Shown: piece after piece, positions 36,501 to 46,524 of the stretch
How positions within the stretch are numbered: the stretch's first letter is position 1
Layout of the letters: the number at the start of each line of letters is the position of its first letter
Origin: Ophiosphaerella korrae
Lineage: Eukaryota; Ascomycota; Dothideomycetes; Pleosporales; Phaeosphaeriaceae
Length of the DNA: 64,000 nt
NCBI GenBank assembly: GCA_028456385.1
Contig: JALNQF010000063.1
Location: 124,001-188,000 of the forward strand
Direction: 5' to 3'
Position numbers and translations under genes: made by a program
The notes under the pieces: model-generated
Seen by the model: only the letters and a program-made list of their open reading frames with translations
The model's database searches: none
What the model was told of the DNA's origin: nothing

Positions 36501-37408
36501 GACACATCGAGCCAAGTAGTCGCCCTATTGACATTTTCCCGAGGATTCTTTTCAGACGTTCCTGTTCCAGGCGAAGGTTCAGTACGCGCCACTCTCAGCA
36601 ATGTATCTTTGTCGAAATAACTCTCATCCTCTGGCATGGGTACATCGATAAACTCAGTCTCAGAATCCTGAGACCAACTAATGCCATGCATGATAAACTC
36701 AACAAGGCCAAGTAGTAGAGGTGTATGCTCGTAGTAGAGCTCTTTCTTGCGCTTGAAGAAGGCATTGCTGACAGCGCGAGGGTTCGGCCCTTCACGAGGA
36801 GTAGAGATACCATCCGCGTAGTAGTGTTGTCCATAGTCTCTGGACTTTGGCATGCCATACTCGCCTTCACGCACTTCTCCAGCTTTGAGCCAATTGCACG
36901 AGCCGTCATACATGCGATACCACCTGGGAAGGGCTTAGCGTGTGCGTTTTCATAGTATCAAATTTGTGGCTTACCATTTTGTGCGGTCTGATAGGCACCC
37001 CGGATCAAGTGGAAATGGGAGATGTTTGAACAAAATCTCTGCTTGCTTACTAGGCCTTGAGGATGGTAGATGTGGACCGAACGTGCTGCCGTTGTCTAGA
37101 TTCGGCTCCGGAGGATTTACCAGGTCCGCCAAGTCTGTGAAATATGAGTGTTTTGGTATTGAGTTGTTGATGAATAAAGGAGCAAGATGAATTTCATCAT
37201 TGTTTGCATCAACCTTGTGCAACCAGTCAACGAAGTCATTCGACGGAAGGGTGTCATATTCGGGACGAGTTTTCACGGCATGCTAGGTGCCACTCTCTGA
37301 CGAAGCACCGTAGTATCGATTATATGGCCATTGGGCAGCCTCACAGCTGGGTAGTATAGCAAGACTATGGAAAATCAATGCAAAAAATAGTTTCGTGTAC
37401 GGTCTCAT
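33516..37408 (-). pseudogene. Broken haem peroxidase-cytochrome P450 fusion gene
   Basis: Four exons (37408-36975, 36923-35656, 35601-34661, 34611-33516; introns 51, 54 and 49 nt) would give about 1245 codons. Order: signal peptide (1-24, LFFALIFHSLAILPSCEA); animal-type haem peroxidase, ~60-700 (YRMYDGSCNW; LLREHNRLC; AVVYRFHEF with the likely proximal His; DLVVGCQLDE); transmembrane helix ~755-778; proline hinge GYPRSLYGWPIIGY; P450 domain to the end with haem Cys ~1191 in WGLRGPHTCPGRW. Lesions: TAG at codon 42 (37285-37283), TAG at codon 488 (35896-35894), and a one-base gain in an A7 run (33888-33882) that shifts the P450 frame. Both halves are otherwise intact. Ppo-type fatty-acid oxygenases also join peroxidase to P450 but lack the signal peptide and internal helix. 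Substrate unknown. Confidence 0.85.
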
Positions 37409-38049
37409 AATTATGGCTATATTTGTGATCGGTGTTTGACCTATAGAACTGGATTATATGAGGATGAATTGCGAGCGACGAAGGGGCCAAGTTCGCGCAT
37501 GAACGATTCATAATAACAGAATAGATTCCGGCACGTTAGATTCAGGTCTAGCTGAGATTCTTTCTCTTTTTTGCTTCCTTGCCTCCTTTGCCTTTTTTCT
37601 GGTGGCTGCCTGAGCCAACAGGCTGTTCAAAATGACGCGTCACAAACTAGGAATATTTTCGCAGAACCAATAGTCCTCTCTAGACTCAAGAGTATATCCA
37701 CATGCAACCTTGGCCAGACAACCAGGGGCCTGGGTCTGGGTTCGAAAAGCAAACAATATGACCAAGTAGATGCATGCGAGCTTGCTAATTGATTTAATTT
37801 CATTGGTCAGCCTTGCCAGCGAAATGGAAATCGTGGCGGGTTTGGCACCAATAGCTAACCAGCTTGTCAGTGTTGACCGCAATCAATCTCAGCGCGTAAG
37901 ATTTTACCTGTAAGCAGATCCTAGGTCGGCTAATCTGAGAGTGAAAGTTATCACAGGATTTCGATTACCTCTGCTAGAAGCTAGTGCCCTTTCAGTTTTA
38001 TCGTCTTGTCTTTGTTGGACTGATCATAAAGAGAGTAATCACTATATTC
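37409..38049. other. Intergenic, promoter of the fusion gene
   Basis: A 641-bp AT-rich spacer between two same-strand damaged genes. No supported ORF. Confidence 0.5.
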
Positions 38050-39078
38050 CTATTTGCGCTCATGTAGGATCCAGCTAATAGATAATCCTGCGCCTGGTCC
38101 GAGTAGAATAGAGATCCCGACATTCAACAGGGCTGTTTGGAAGCCTTGACTAACACACATCCAGTATAAAACAGTAATTCCGATTGAGATGAAATCCAGT
38201 TGTATGAAGCGCAGCGCAGCCCAGGTGACGTCAGAGCGATCATCTGGTCTTGCAAACAGCTCGAATAAAAGCGCGAAATGCGCCACCACAGAGCTGACTA
38301 TCGGAACGGCGTATAGCCAAAGAATGGTGGCGTACTCGGACTCTGGATGTAGTGAGCTTGGTTGTGTCTGGTAGCGCCTGACATTGTTGATGGCTTTGTG
38401 GCCGCGTTGTACGAGCTGACCAAGTAGCGACACATAGACTGGGAAGAACAACCAGATTCCAATGCTGACTGCATTCGGGCGCATGACCATATAGACGCAA
38501 GGTAGGACATATCCGATAGCCACTCCGATTGGGATGCCGCGGACCTTGTCAACAGCCACGCAACCATCAAGAGGTTCTTGATGACCGAGGAGCGGTTGCT
38601 CAGCTGAGTTGACGGACCTCTCACGTTGCGACTCGCTACTGCGTTTCGAGTGATGAAGGAACGAAGGCACAATCAGCAACTACCATACAAGTGCGCCACC
38701 AGCTAGATTGAATACCAACCAAGGCACCGTCGGATTCGAGATAATCCAGCTACGTGAATTTCGCCGGCGTGCAGCCTCGATGGAGCTCACTGTCAACAAG
38801 CAGCCGACATAAGCTAGGATCTCGCCCATGATTGCAGTAGATCGTCTCGCATCCAGGGCAGCATGGAAAAAGGAGATCAGATAACAAAATGGTATGCCAA
38901 TCACTGGGATGGATGCTAGCGCATCGGACCCAACGATGCACTTCGAAAAGACCGGATCAAGTCGATCATCGGAGGACAGAAATATCACATATGCTGAGCC
39001 AGCCGCAAGAAAGAGGAGTGGTGTGAAAAGCCATGGGAGGCTAAGGCGCTGAGTGTAGGAGAGCGTTTGGCGTTCCAT
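38050..39078 (-). pseudogene. Multi-pass membrane protein gene with one premature TAG
   Basis: One continuous 343-codon frame from the ATG at 39078, interrupted only by TAG at codon 133 (38682-38680) between LVW and LLIVPSFLHH. Both sides are clearly the same protein: about seven or eight hydrophobic helices, a polar loop (residues ~140-175), and C-terminal segments LWLYAVPIVSSVVAHFALLF and ISIGITVLYW. Such unassigned polytopic proteins occur in fungal terpenoid and indole-diterpene clusters, but I do not recognise the family with confidence. No signal peptide. It sits 641 bp upstream of the peroxidase-P450 gene on the same strand, so the two may be relics of one cluster. The stop could also be a sequencing error or a recent allele. 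Confidence 0.65.
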
Positions 39079-39660
39079 GAAGTTTGGAATGCACGCAGGT
39101 TTAAAAGAGTAGTACTGTGTGTTATTACTGTTGTTGTTCTTGGCTCATCTCAGCTCAGGTGAAGGTGCTGTTGCCTTGGCATCCAGCTCATGCCTCTAGG
39201 ACGCTGTTGCCAACCAACATTTACCTAGGGTCTAGCACTAAATTTAGGCTAGCTCAATAGCGTTGAGTGCCAAAGTTAGCACATGTCGCACTAGAGCAAG
39301 GTGTACTTTGACGTCTTCCATCCATTATTGGATCAGCTCTACAAATCCTTAGTCTATGAGACAGTATAACGGTCCAACCAATTTACGGATGTCGATAATA
39401 TTGCAACCCTTCACCGCACTAAAGGAACAAATTCCATGGATTTTATCATTGCTGATTGTTAACATAGTGAATTATCTTTCTCTGATGTTATCTCTCCAGC
39501 CAGGCTATAGTAAGTACAGAATAACATATATTTTAAGTCAGCCCATCTACAGCAGCTGGTTAACCTATTTCTATTGGACACAGAGGGGGGGCGAATTCGC
39601 GAAGATCTACAACCAGGTTGAATATCTGTGGGGACTAGTAATCAATATAACTGGATGTGA
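39079..39660. other. Intergenic, AT-rich
   Basis: No supported gene. A plus-strand ORF (39356-39766) covers part of it but is Leu/Ile/Tyr-rich by base composition and has no family resemblance. Confidence 0.45.
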
Positions 39661-39954
39661 GACTATGACAATGTACTTATACAGTGGTACCCCAAACCTA
39701 AAAGGGAAACATATGAAAATGGTAAAGCTTGGACATCCTGCGATGTTGTCTACGGGTCGCAGATGATTATTATGGGTGGATACTACACCAACATCACGCA
39801 ACTAGCATGTGATATTCCTATTATTCGAGGGCAACATGACCCTCCACTTGGACAAGAAATAGTTGAACAAAGGGCAATGTGGCTTCGCCTTATGCCCAAC
39901 GTCACGAAATATCGAGTGCCCCAGAATATTTCAGACTTAATCAGCGGCGAGTAA
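39661..39954 (+). pseudogene. Fragment of a Kelch-repeat surface protein
   Basis: After a TGA near 39,660 one frame runs to TAA at 39,952. It encodes NGKAWTSCDVVYGSQMIIMG, GYYTNITQLACDIP, GQHDPPLGQE and NVTKYRVPQNISDLISG, resembling the last Kelch blade and following segment of fungal wall-associated Kelch proteins (family recognition from memory). The rest of the propeller and any membrane anchor are missing, and the upstream sequence is not Kelch-like. It looks like a truncated remnant in the AT-rich island. Confidence 0.4.
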
Positions 39955-40194
39955 ATGCTCATTTTAATTGTTTCATTGTATTTATATTGTCACTTTATGA
40001 GGCACAGAGGGCCATGCAACTAGAATAGCACCAACTGCTGGCTGGGCTATAAGCGCCCTATCTGTCTACTTCAAAACAAGTTTTTCTGCAGCATCTAGGT
40101 TAGCAACTAGGTCCATTCCCATAACCGTGTCTCCAACCAGTTCAGCATCTGTATCCCCTCCTAAGAAATCAAATGTGAGTGTCGGCTAGTAGCA

Positions 40195-40497
40195 TTAGTA
40201 GACAATGCATACTAGGCTGACCAGGAGCGAGTGTGCTGCGATCAAGTTGCTTGAATTCTCATTGCGCAACGACCGCAGCATATACATTATCCAAGCTTCA
40301 TTTTCGAACGTTGGTAGCCCTTTTTTGTTTGGTGTGATGTCCTTTCGAGCTACTTTGACCCTGTGGGAATTAACTGCAGCTTCCTCCTGTGAGCCAGAGA
40401 GCAAGCCTCTGAAGTCGCAACAAATTCTCTTGCGAGTCCGTGGTGAGAGCCAGAGGTCGTCACTCTGTAAACTTGGCCAAAACCTCCCTTGTTAGTG
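40195..40497 (-). pseudogene. Possible protein-kinase fragment
   Basis: One frame gives NKGGFGQVYRVTTSGSHHG, a glycine-rich-loop-like motif. About 80 nt later a second frame gives KGLPTFENEAWIMYMLRSLR then NLIAAHSL, which resembles the region around helix C of Ser/Thr kinases. The frames differ, and no catalytic HRD or DFG motif follows. If real, it is a short, frameshifted N-lobe relic. The resemblance is modest. Confidence 0.28.
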
Positions 40498-41060
40498 TTC
40501 TACTTTCTAGTCGTTTATACGGTCGATCTGCTCAGGTTAGAATCAGGAATGAAATATCTCGAAGCGTTGTTCTTGACCCTCGATTTATCTAGATCTTGAT
40601 CCAATAATTATAGGTCGAGTTCTGTCATCGCAAGGCTCGAATTAGAAGAGTATTGGCTACAAGCTAAAGAATAAAGCAGAACCAGTAGGTTTTATTCACC
40701 ATAGTATTAATGCTAGTACCCAACTCTCATCGTTTCATGAATCACAACGGGTCTTGCAGTAGGCAAGACAGCCCGCAAATGAGAACCCCCCTTCCGTGCG
40801 ACAACCAAGATAGGCACCGAGGGCTTGGCGATAGATACCTCCAAAACATACCAACCATATCAAAGCAAAGACCTATTATTTCCAAATATCCAATATGTAC
40901 ATCAAATTTTCTTCGCAGGCACGCTCACGCCTATCATACAACAGGCCAAACCACCAGTGAATGTCCACGAACCAACCAACAAGCATCGCCAAAAAAAAGA
41001 GCTCCATTCCCTATGCAACCAACCCATTTTAAATCATGACCCATCGCGATCGTAAACCAC
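40498..41060. other. Intergenic, right edge of the island
   Basis: No supported gene. Composition returns towards that of the core genes near 41,000. It includes the 3' flank of the next gene. Confidence 0.45.
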
Positions 41061-43734
41061 TCATTTCTTCTTCTTCTTCTTATCCTTCGTGACCGGCGCC
41101 GCGCTCGTCCCCAAAATCGCATCAAACGTCTTGTTCGGATCGCTACTAGACGACGGTCTCAACTGGGGCGAATTCGCCGTCGGCGGCGCAACACCCGGCG
41201 GCAAAGGCAAAGCCTCCAGGCCCAAACTCATGACACTCTCACGCCTACGATCAAGGCTACTTGAGCGCGACCGGTTGCCAATGAACGAAGGGCCAAGGAG
41301 GCCTGGTGGCGGGGGAAGGGGCTCGGCATTGACGCTGAGCTCTTGCATGGCGGCGTTAAGCAGCGTATCGTTTTCGGTCCATTGCTGAGCTTTCTTCCAG
41401 CAGTGCGAGCGCCGGAAGACGCCCTCTACCCCGTTTTCGACAATGTCGGTTGGCAGGCTGACGACTTGGGCGCCGCCACCGACGCCGAACCAAGTGCGGG
41501 CACGCGTCGTGTCTTCACGACCCCAAGGGACGCCGCTGCGGGGGACTTGGCAGAGGAAATATTCTACGCCCTCGGTGAAGCGGACGCCGGGGGCATCGAC
41601 AACTAACATTGGGAGTGATTGGAGGACAGCATACGCGAACAGCCACTGGCCGGTGCGCATGTCCCAGAGATCGTCCATGTTTGCGCCCGAAGCCTGCTTG
41701 AATTCAAAGTGCCGGAAGGCATCTAAGAAGGGGGTTTGTTGCTCAGCATCAATATTGTGTGATTGCTTTAGGAGTTTGATGACTTCGTCCTTGTGTATTT
41801 TCTTCCCGCGTGCTTTAGCGTCCTTTTTGGCGTCCCCGGTCTGTGTCTGGCTGGATATGGGGTAGAGGGGTAGATCAAAGGGCACAGGCGGTTGCACAGG
41901 TGGTGTGCTTCGATCATACTCGCTGAGAACTTTTCGTAGTGCGCGACGTACGATGGACGCGATGTCTGTACCTTCATCTTCGGCCAGGAAACCATCGGCG
42001 GTACGATTCGTCAGGTTGGTTCTATCTACCAAAAGGTCGTAAAGGCTCGACATGTCGCGGTATATGTCGAGACATACCAGCCGGTTGAGACCGCTGATTG
42101 TTAGATTATTCTTCTTCGACTTTGCTTTCGGTAGCCATGATCCATATTTGACTTTATAATAGTCGATGACAAAAGTCCGGGTAGTGTTGAAAGCAGATCT
42201 CCATTTCTTGAAGTTGATGATCTTTCCTTCTGATGCCATAGCACTGTTCATGATACCGGAGAAGATGGCAGGGAACTCAAAGTCTCTCAGTTTTGAGTTG
42301 AGTGTTGACTCTCGATTGTCCAAGTCCATGGCTGCTCGGGCAAGTCTCGTGGTGGTCTTGGGGCTGATCATAGTGAACTTGGGTGACTGTAATTCTTTAA
42401 TGTGCTCGAACTTGCCAGTGGCATGCACGAACCCTTCTGTGTAGAGAGAAAGTGAACGTAGTTTCTCGCCAAGTACGATGGCCTCGATGGTCTTCTCGCA
42501 GCTGTTGCGGACGTCCGCCAGGTTCAGCTCTTCCACATAGCAGTCAAAGCTAGATGCAGCGACCTCGCCAAAGTTAGAGCCATCGACATTTGAGAAAACA
42601 TAGTCCTGGAGGATATCAGCTATGCGAAGGAAAATGTCAAATATTTCTGAATGCTGCTCAGTAGCAATCAATGATTGCCCAATGAGAAAGGCGAAAAAGT
42701 TGCGGTATGTGACGAGTGTGTTCGTGTCTTTCAAGTTCAACTGTGGTTCTCCGGGAGTGATATGGTCATCAGAGCTCAATTTGATGGGCATGTACAGATG
42801 TTTCTCGGTATGATCGTCTTCGGTCGCATCGCTCAACGCTCTAGAGCCTTTCGACTCATCCGAACTGCCAAGCTGGCTCTGATCAGGCGAAGTTGTCCGT
42901 GACTGGGCAAAGTATGCATCGTGCGATACACGCCGTGACGGTCGGTCTGATAACTCCTGTGGAGTTGCTGTGCCTTGCTCGCTGTATAGGCTGCCGTGGA
43001 CAAGCTCGGTGAGCCATTGCGAGGCTGCATAGACGGAAGAGTCGATGCGAAAGGAGGGGCCCTTGTTGGATGTGCGGGGAAAGAGGTAGACAAATGTGTC
43101 GCCTACCTCGTCCCAGAGTTCAGGAACCTGCTTGTGTCAGCGCGTGTACCTCGCTTATCTCCGCTTGCTCCCTTCCGGCTGCATGATGACCTACCTTCTC
43201 GCCATTCAACAACATGGCCAGATTGTACGGCACTTTTCCCTTGTGCCCCACAATCCAAGCGAGCGGACTGTTGTGCGCCTGCGACATGCCCCCAGTGGCC
43301 TCATCGCCCGTCTGGCTGCCACCAAACAGCTTGCTCTTGCGCTTGAATTTCTTCAGGTTGCCATGATCAGCGTTTGGTGTTCCCGGCCGGCTCCGCGACG
43401 GTGACGGATTGCGTGACCCTGAGCCGCCACCTCCAAGAGTGGGTGGAGGCTGTAGAGGCGCGAGGGCTGGGCTGGATTCCTCAAAATCAACCGGCGAGAT
43501 GGTGGGGTTGTGGAGGGAGACATGGCGAGGGACAGTCGGCGGTGAGGGAGGAGGGTACTCGGGCGTGAGATGCGTCGCTGAGGAGATGCGGCTTTTGGCC
43601 TTGGTGAGCCGGTTGGTGGATTCAGAGGGTGCTGCAGCTTTGGTCTTGGTTGAGCTGGTATCAGCCGCGTCTGAGGACCCTTTGGAGAAGAGGCCTGACA
43701 GCCGGTTGGTCGACTTCTTCCCGTCACCCAACAT
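41061..43734 (-). CDS. Conserved ascomycete protein of unknown function
   Basis: I recognise this as a protein conserved in filamentous ascomycetes (possibly the family catalogued as DUF8004), without known function. Two exons, 43734-43195 and 43127-41061; the 67-nt intron gives LNGEKVPELWDEVGDTFVYL. About 868 aa. The N-terminal ~150 residues are Ser/Pro-rich and disordered, then GHKGKVPYNLAMLLNGEK, a mostly helical central domain (NTLVTYRNFFAFLIGQSLIA; SFDCYVEELNLADVRNSCE), and a C-terminal region (LWDMRTGQWLFAYAVLQSLP, SGVPWGREDTTRARTWFGV) ending in a poly-Lys tail. No signal peptide or membrane segment. The start was set at the ATG giving MLGDGKKSTNRL. Confidence 0.85.
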
Positions 43735-44777
43735 GGTGACGTCCAACAGCTGATCAGCTAGGCAATAAGTACAGGCAAAGGTAGAGTGGCTAACGAAGCC
43801 GTGGCTAAGTAACAGCTAGGGAGCATATGCATGTATGAACAGTAAAGGGCAAACAAAAATCCGTCCAAAGCCCCAGCGGCAGCGTTAAGCACTTGTACCA
43901 GCAGGACGGTCCAGAAAACTAGCAAGATCTGCGATTCTATATTTGACCTGTATAAGCCTGAGCCGTGGCAGATCCGGGCAATGATGCTTGCCTGGAACAG
44001 AAAGGCGAACCGTGCTAGTGCTTTGAAGTGCGTGACCTGGCCGGCCGCCCATGACCTGAGGGAGAAGATTCACGAGGTTGCCACCCAGAGCCGACAGCCT
44101 GACCCCATTCGCAGAGATTCGCCCGCATCAGCCTCTTTGGCTTGTCCTGCATGGCAACATACCATAAAGAGACAGCCCCTGGTCCTGCGCCTCAAAGTTA
44201 CAGCATGCCTCAAGGCCCACCTGTCCTAGAATTCGGCACGCCGCCGTCCATGGCCCTTTGCGTAAAGAGCACTGTTGACAATATGCTTCAAAGGCACCTG
44301 TTGCTCGCGACCCACGTGGCGCCTTAACCGCAATAGGCCCATGACAACGTACTCCCAATAATCCAAGAGTTTCGGTGCAATGGTGCGATCAGAGCTGATG
44401 AGTGGTGCGAGTGTCAAACAGTGGACAAGCGAGAGATGACGTATCACCCTGGATCCGCGTTTGACAGGGGCCGCCGCTAACAATTGCACCGGCACATATT
44501 GGTGCGAGTGACTGCTCTATCAACCACTTTGTTCAACCAATCCATGGTTGACTGACATTACCCATTCTGATATAAGCCAACTTTTCTAACAGCGCTTCTG
44601 TGGCTCGGTAGTCTTACCCTCTAGTCTACGCCTTTACACAAGCCACACCCGTAGTCGTAAGCATACGGACCGTCCGCCTGAATCCGTAATCACTCGCCCG
44701 GAGGCTCCAATATTCGTCCAAGGCGTCCGGAGGCTCAACGTTTCAGAAACGGATAGCTACTTACAGTACCTAGCACC
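43735..44777. promoter_or_regulatory. Divergent intergenic promoter region
   Basis: A 1.04-kb gap between two divergently transcribed genes, so both promoters are here. At 44,697-44,740 a 10-bp direct repeat, CCGGAGGCTC or one base off it, occurs twice about 30 bp apart and 40-80 bp before the aminotransferase ATG. It contains a CGG triplet of the kind bound by Zn2Cys6 factors; function is inferred only. Confidence 0.4.
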
Positions 44778-46524
44778 ATGGCCGCTTTCTCCGACGTGAC
44801 CGGGTCAGCGACGTGCTCAAAGAAACTCATCAATCTCCTTAGAGGGTAACGTCAGCCTGTGGTGCTTCCTGGGCATCACGTGCTGACCATTCTAGCTGGC
44901 CCAGCACTTCGCTCCTGCCTACTCAGCTGCTCGACAAAGCAACCCACAATGTGCTGAACAGTCACACCACCGCTTATCCTGCTATGTGTTATGGTCCTGA
45001 TCCTGGAGATACACGACTGCGTAGTAATGTTGCCTCGTGGCTTACAAGTTTCTATCAGCCAGCCGACCCTATCTCTAAAGAACGCATCTGTATCAGTGGG
45101 GGTGCTTCACAGAACCTGGCATGCTTACTCCAGGTCTATACTGATCCCATCTACACCCGAAATGTCTGGATAGTGGCGCCGGCATACATGCTGTCGTTTC
45201 GCATGTTCGAAGACGCTGGGTTTCATAGGAAACTTCGCGCTATCCCAGAGGATGGTGAAGGTATCAACATTGAGTATCTTCGCAATGAAATGAAAGAAAG
45301 CGAGGACCAAGCCAGACTCGACGGCAACGATGAGCCTGTAAGTCATGCTAGTGATATGTAGCCCGTCATCTAACTTCGTCCTTGCAACTACTGAATCAAC
45401 GCACAATTTCATACAGATCTTTTGTTCGACCTGTACTAACAATCCAGGTAGACAGTCAAGCCATCGCAATCACGGCCATGGGGTAAGATCTATAAACATG
45501 TCATCTACGCCGTGCCTACCTTCTCCAACCCTAGTTTCAAGACAATGAGCCTCCGGAGACGTCAAGAGCTTGTCCGCATCGCAAGGGATTACGACGCTCT
45601 AATCATCACAGACGACGTCTACGATTTTCTCCAGTGGCCGTCAAGTCTCACATCTCAAGCAATGGGCCTGGAGAAGGCCGTGTTGCCTCGCATCGTAGAC
45701 GTAGACCGTTATCTTGATGGGGGTGCCGAGCGAAAGGGCGCAGATGGCTTTGGCAATGCTATTTCTAACGGTAGTTTCTCAAAGATATGTGGGCCAGGAT
45801 TGCGCACAGGGTGGTGTGAAGGAACTCCGAAAATGGCATATGGTGTTTCGCAAACGTGAGTAATCACTTGACTTCCATTGCGGCTGAAAATTATCAACGG
45901 ACGTGTTCTGACGGACTTGTAGAGGCTCAAGCCGATCTGGTGGTGCACCTAGCCAGCTGACAGCTTGCTTTGTAGCCGAGACACTGGAAACCGGTGAGCT
46001 ACAGAAATTCGTCTATGACACACTACAGCCTACATACTGTCAAAGGTATCGCCGTATAGTAGAGGCAATTAACAAAGAACTGGTCCCATTAGGCGTTGAA
46101 CTACCACAAACAGATCGAAAAGTCGTAGGAGGCTATTTCATATGGTTGACGTTGCCAAGCCCGCTGAAGGGTACAGTTCTTGCGCAACGCGCGAAGAAAG
46201 AAGAGAATGTCGTGGTGGCACAGGGTTCAATATTTGAAGTAAGCTTGTTTTCAATTGAAACAGGTTCACTGCTCACAGATGTAGGTTCCGGGTGACACTA
46301 AGCACCCTGGCACTTCGTTCGAAAACGATATCAGAATATGTTTTGCTGTAAGCGCTTGTTTGTTCATAAAAAACGTCGCTAATCTGTATCAGTGGGAAGA
46401 CGAAGACATGCTCGCAGAGGGCATATCGCGCCTAGCAGCCCTGATCCGCAAAATGCAAAAGGAGACCAATGAGCAAGTGGCAAGTCCAGTCTCCACCAAG
46501 GGACAAGCGAAGAACTTTTGGTGA
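44778..46524 (+). CDS. PLP-dependent aminotransferase, class I/II
   Basis: Fold-type I pyridoxal-phosphate enzyme; the group includes yeast YER152C-type and valine-pyruvate/2-aminoadipate-type aminotransferases, and the substrate is not deducible. Six exons: 44778-44845, 44896-45337, 45452-45855, 45923-46238, 46285-46347 and 46393-46524; about 474 aa. The 114-nt second intron carries a perfect TACTAAC branch site just before its acceptor. Visible motifs: YGPDPGDTRLR and ISGGASQNLACLL near the N-terminus; YAVPTFSNPSFKTMSLRRR; ALIITDDVYDFLQW with the cofactor-binding Asp and Tyr; the Schiff-base Lys281 in GSFSKICGPGLRTGW; and GGYFIWLTLP. No targeting signal, so probably cytosolic. Confidence 0.9.

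Noticed and set aside
33516..39078. Reading TAG as a sense codon (genetic-code change or programmed readthrough)
   Set aside because: Transportin and other intact genes here end naturally in TAG, and the stops lie in genes that also show other damage (A7 frameshift), so pseudogenisation is simpler.
39356..39766. 136-codon ORF near the Kelch fragment
   Set aside because: Its composition follows AT-richness and it overlaps the Kelch frame out of phase.
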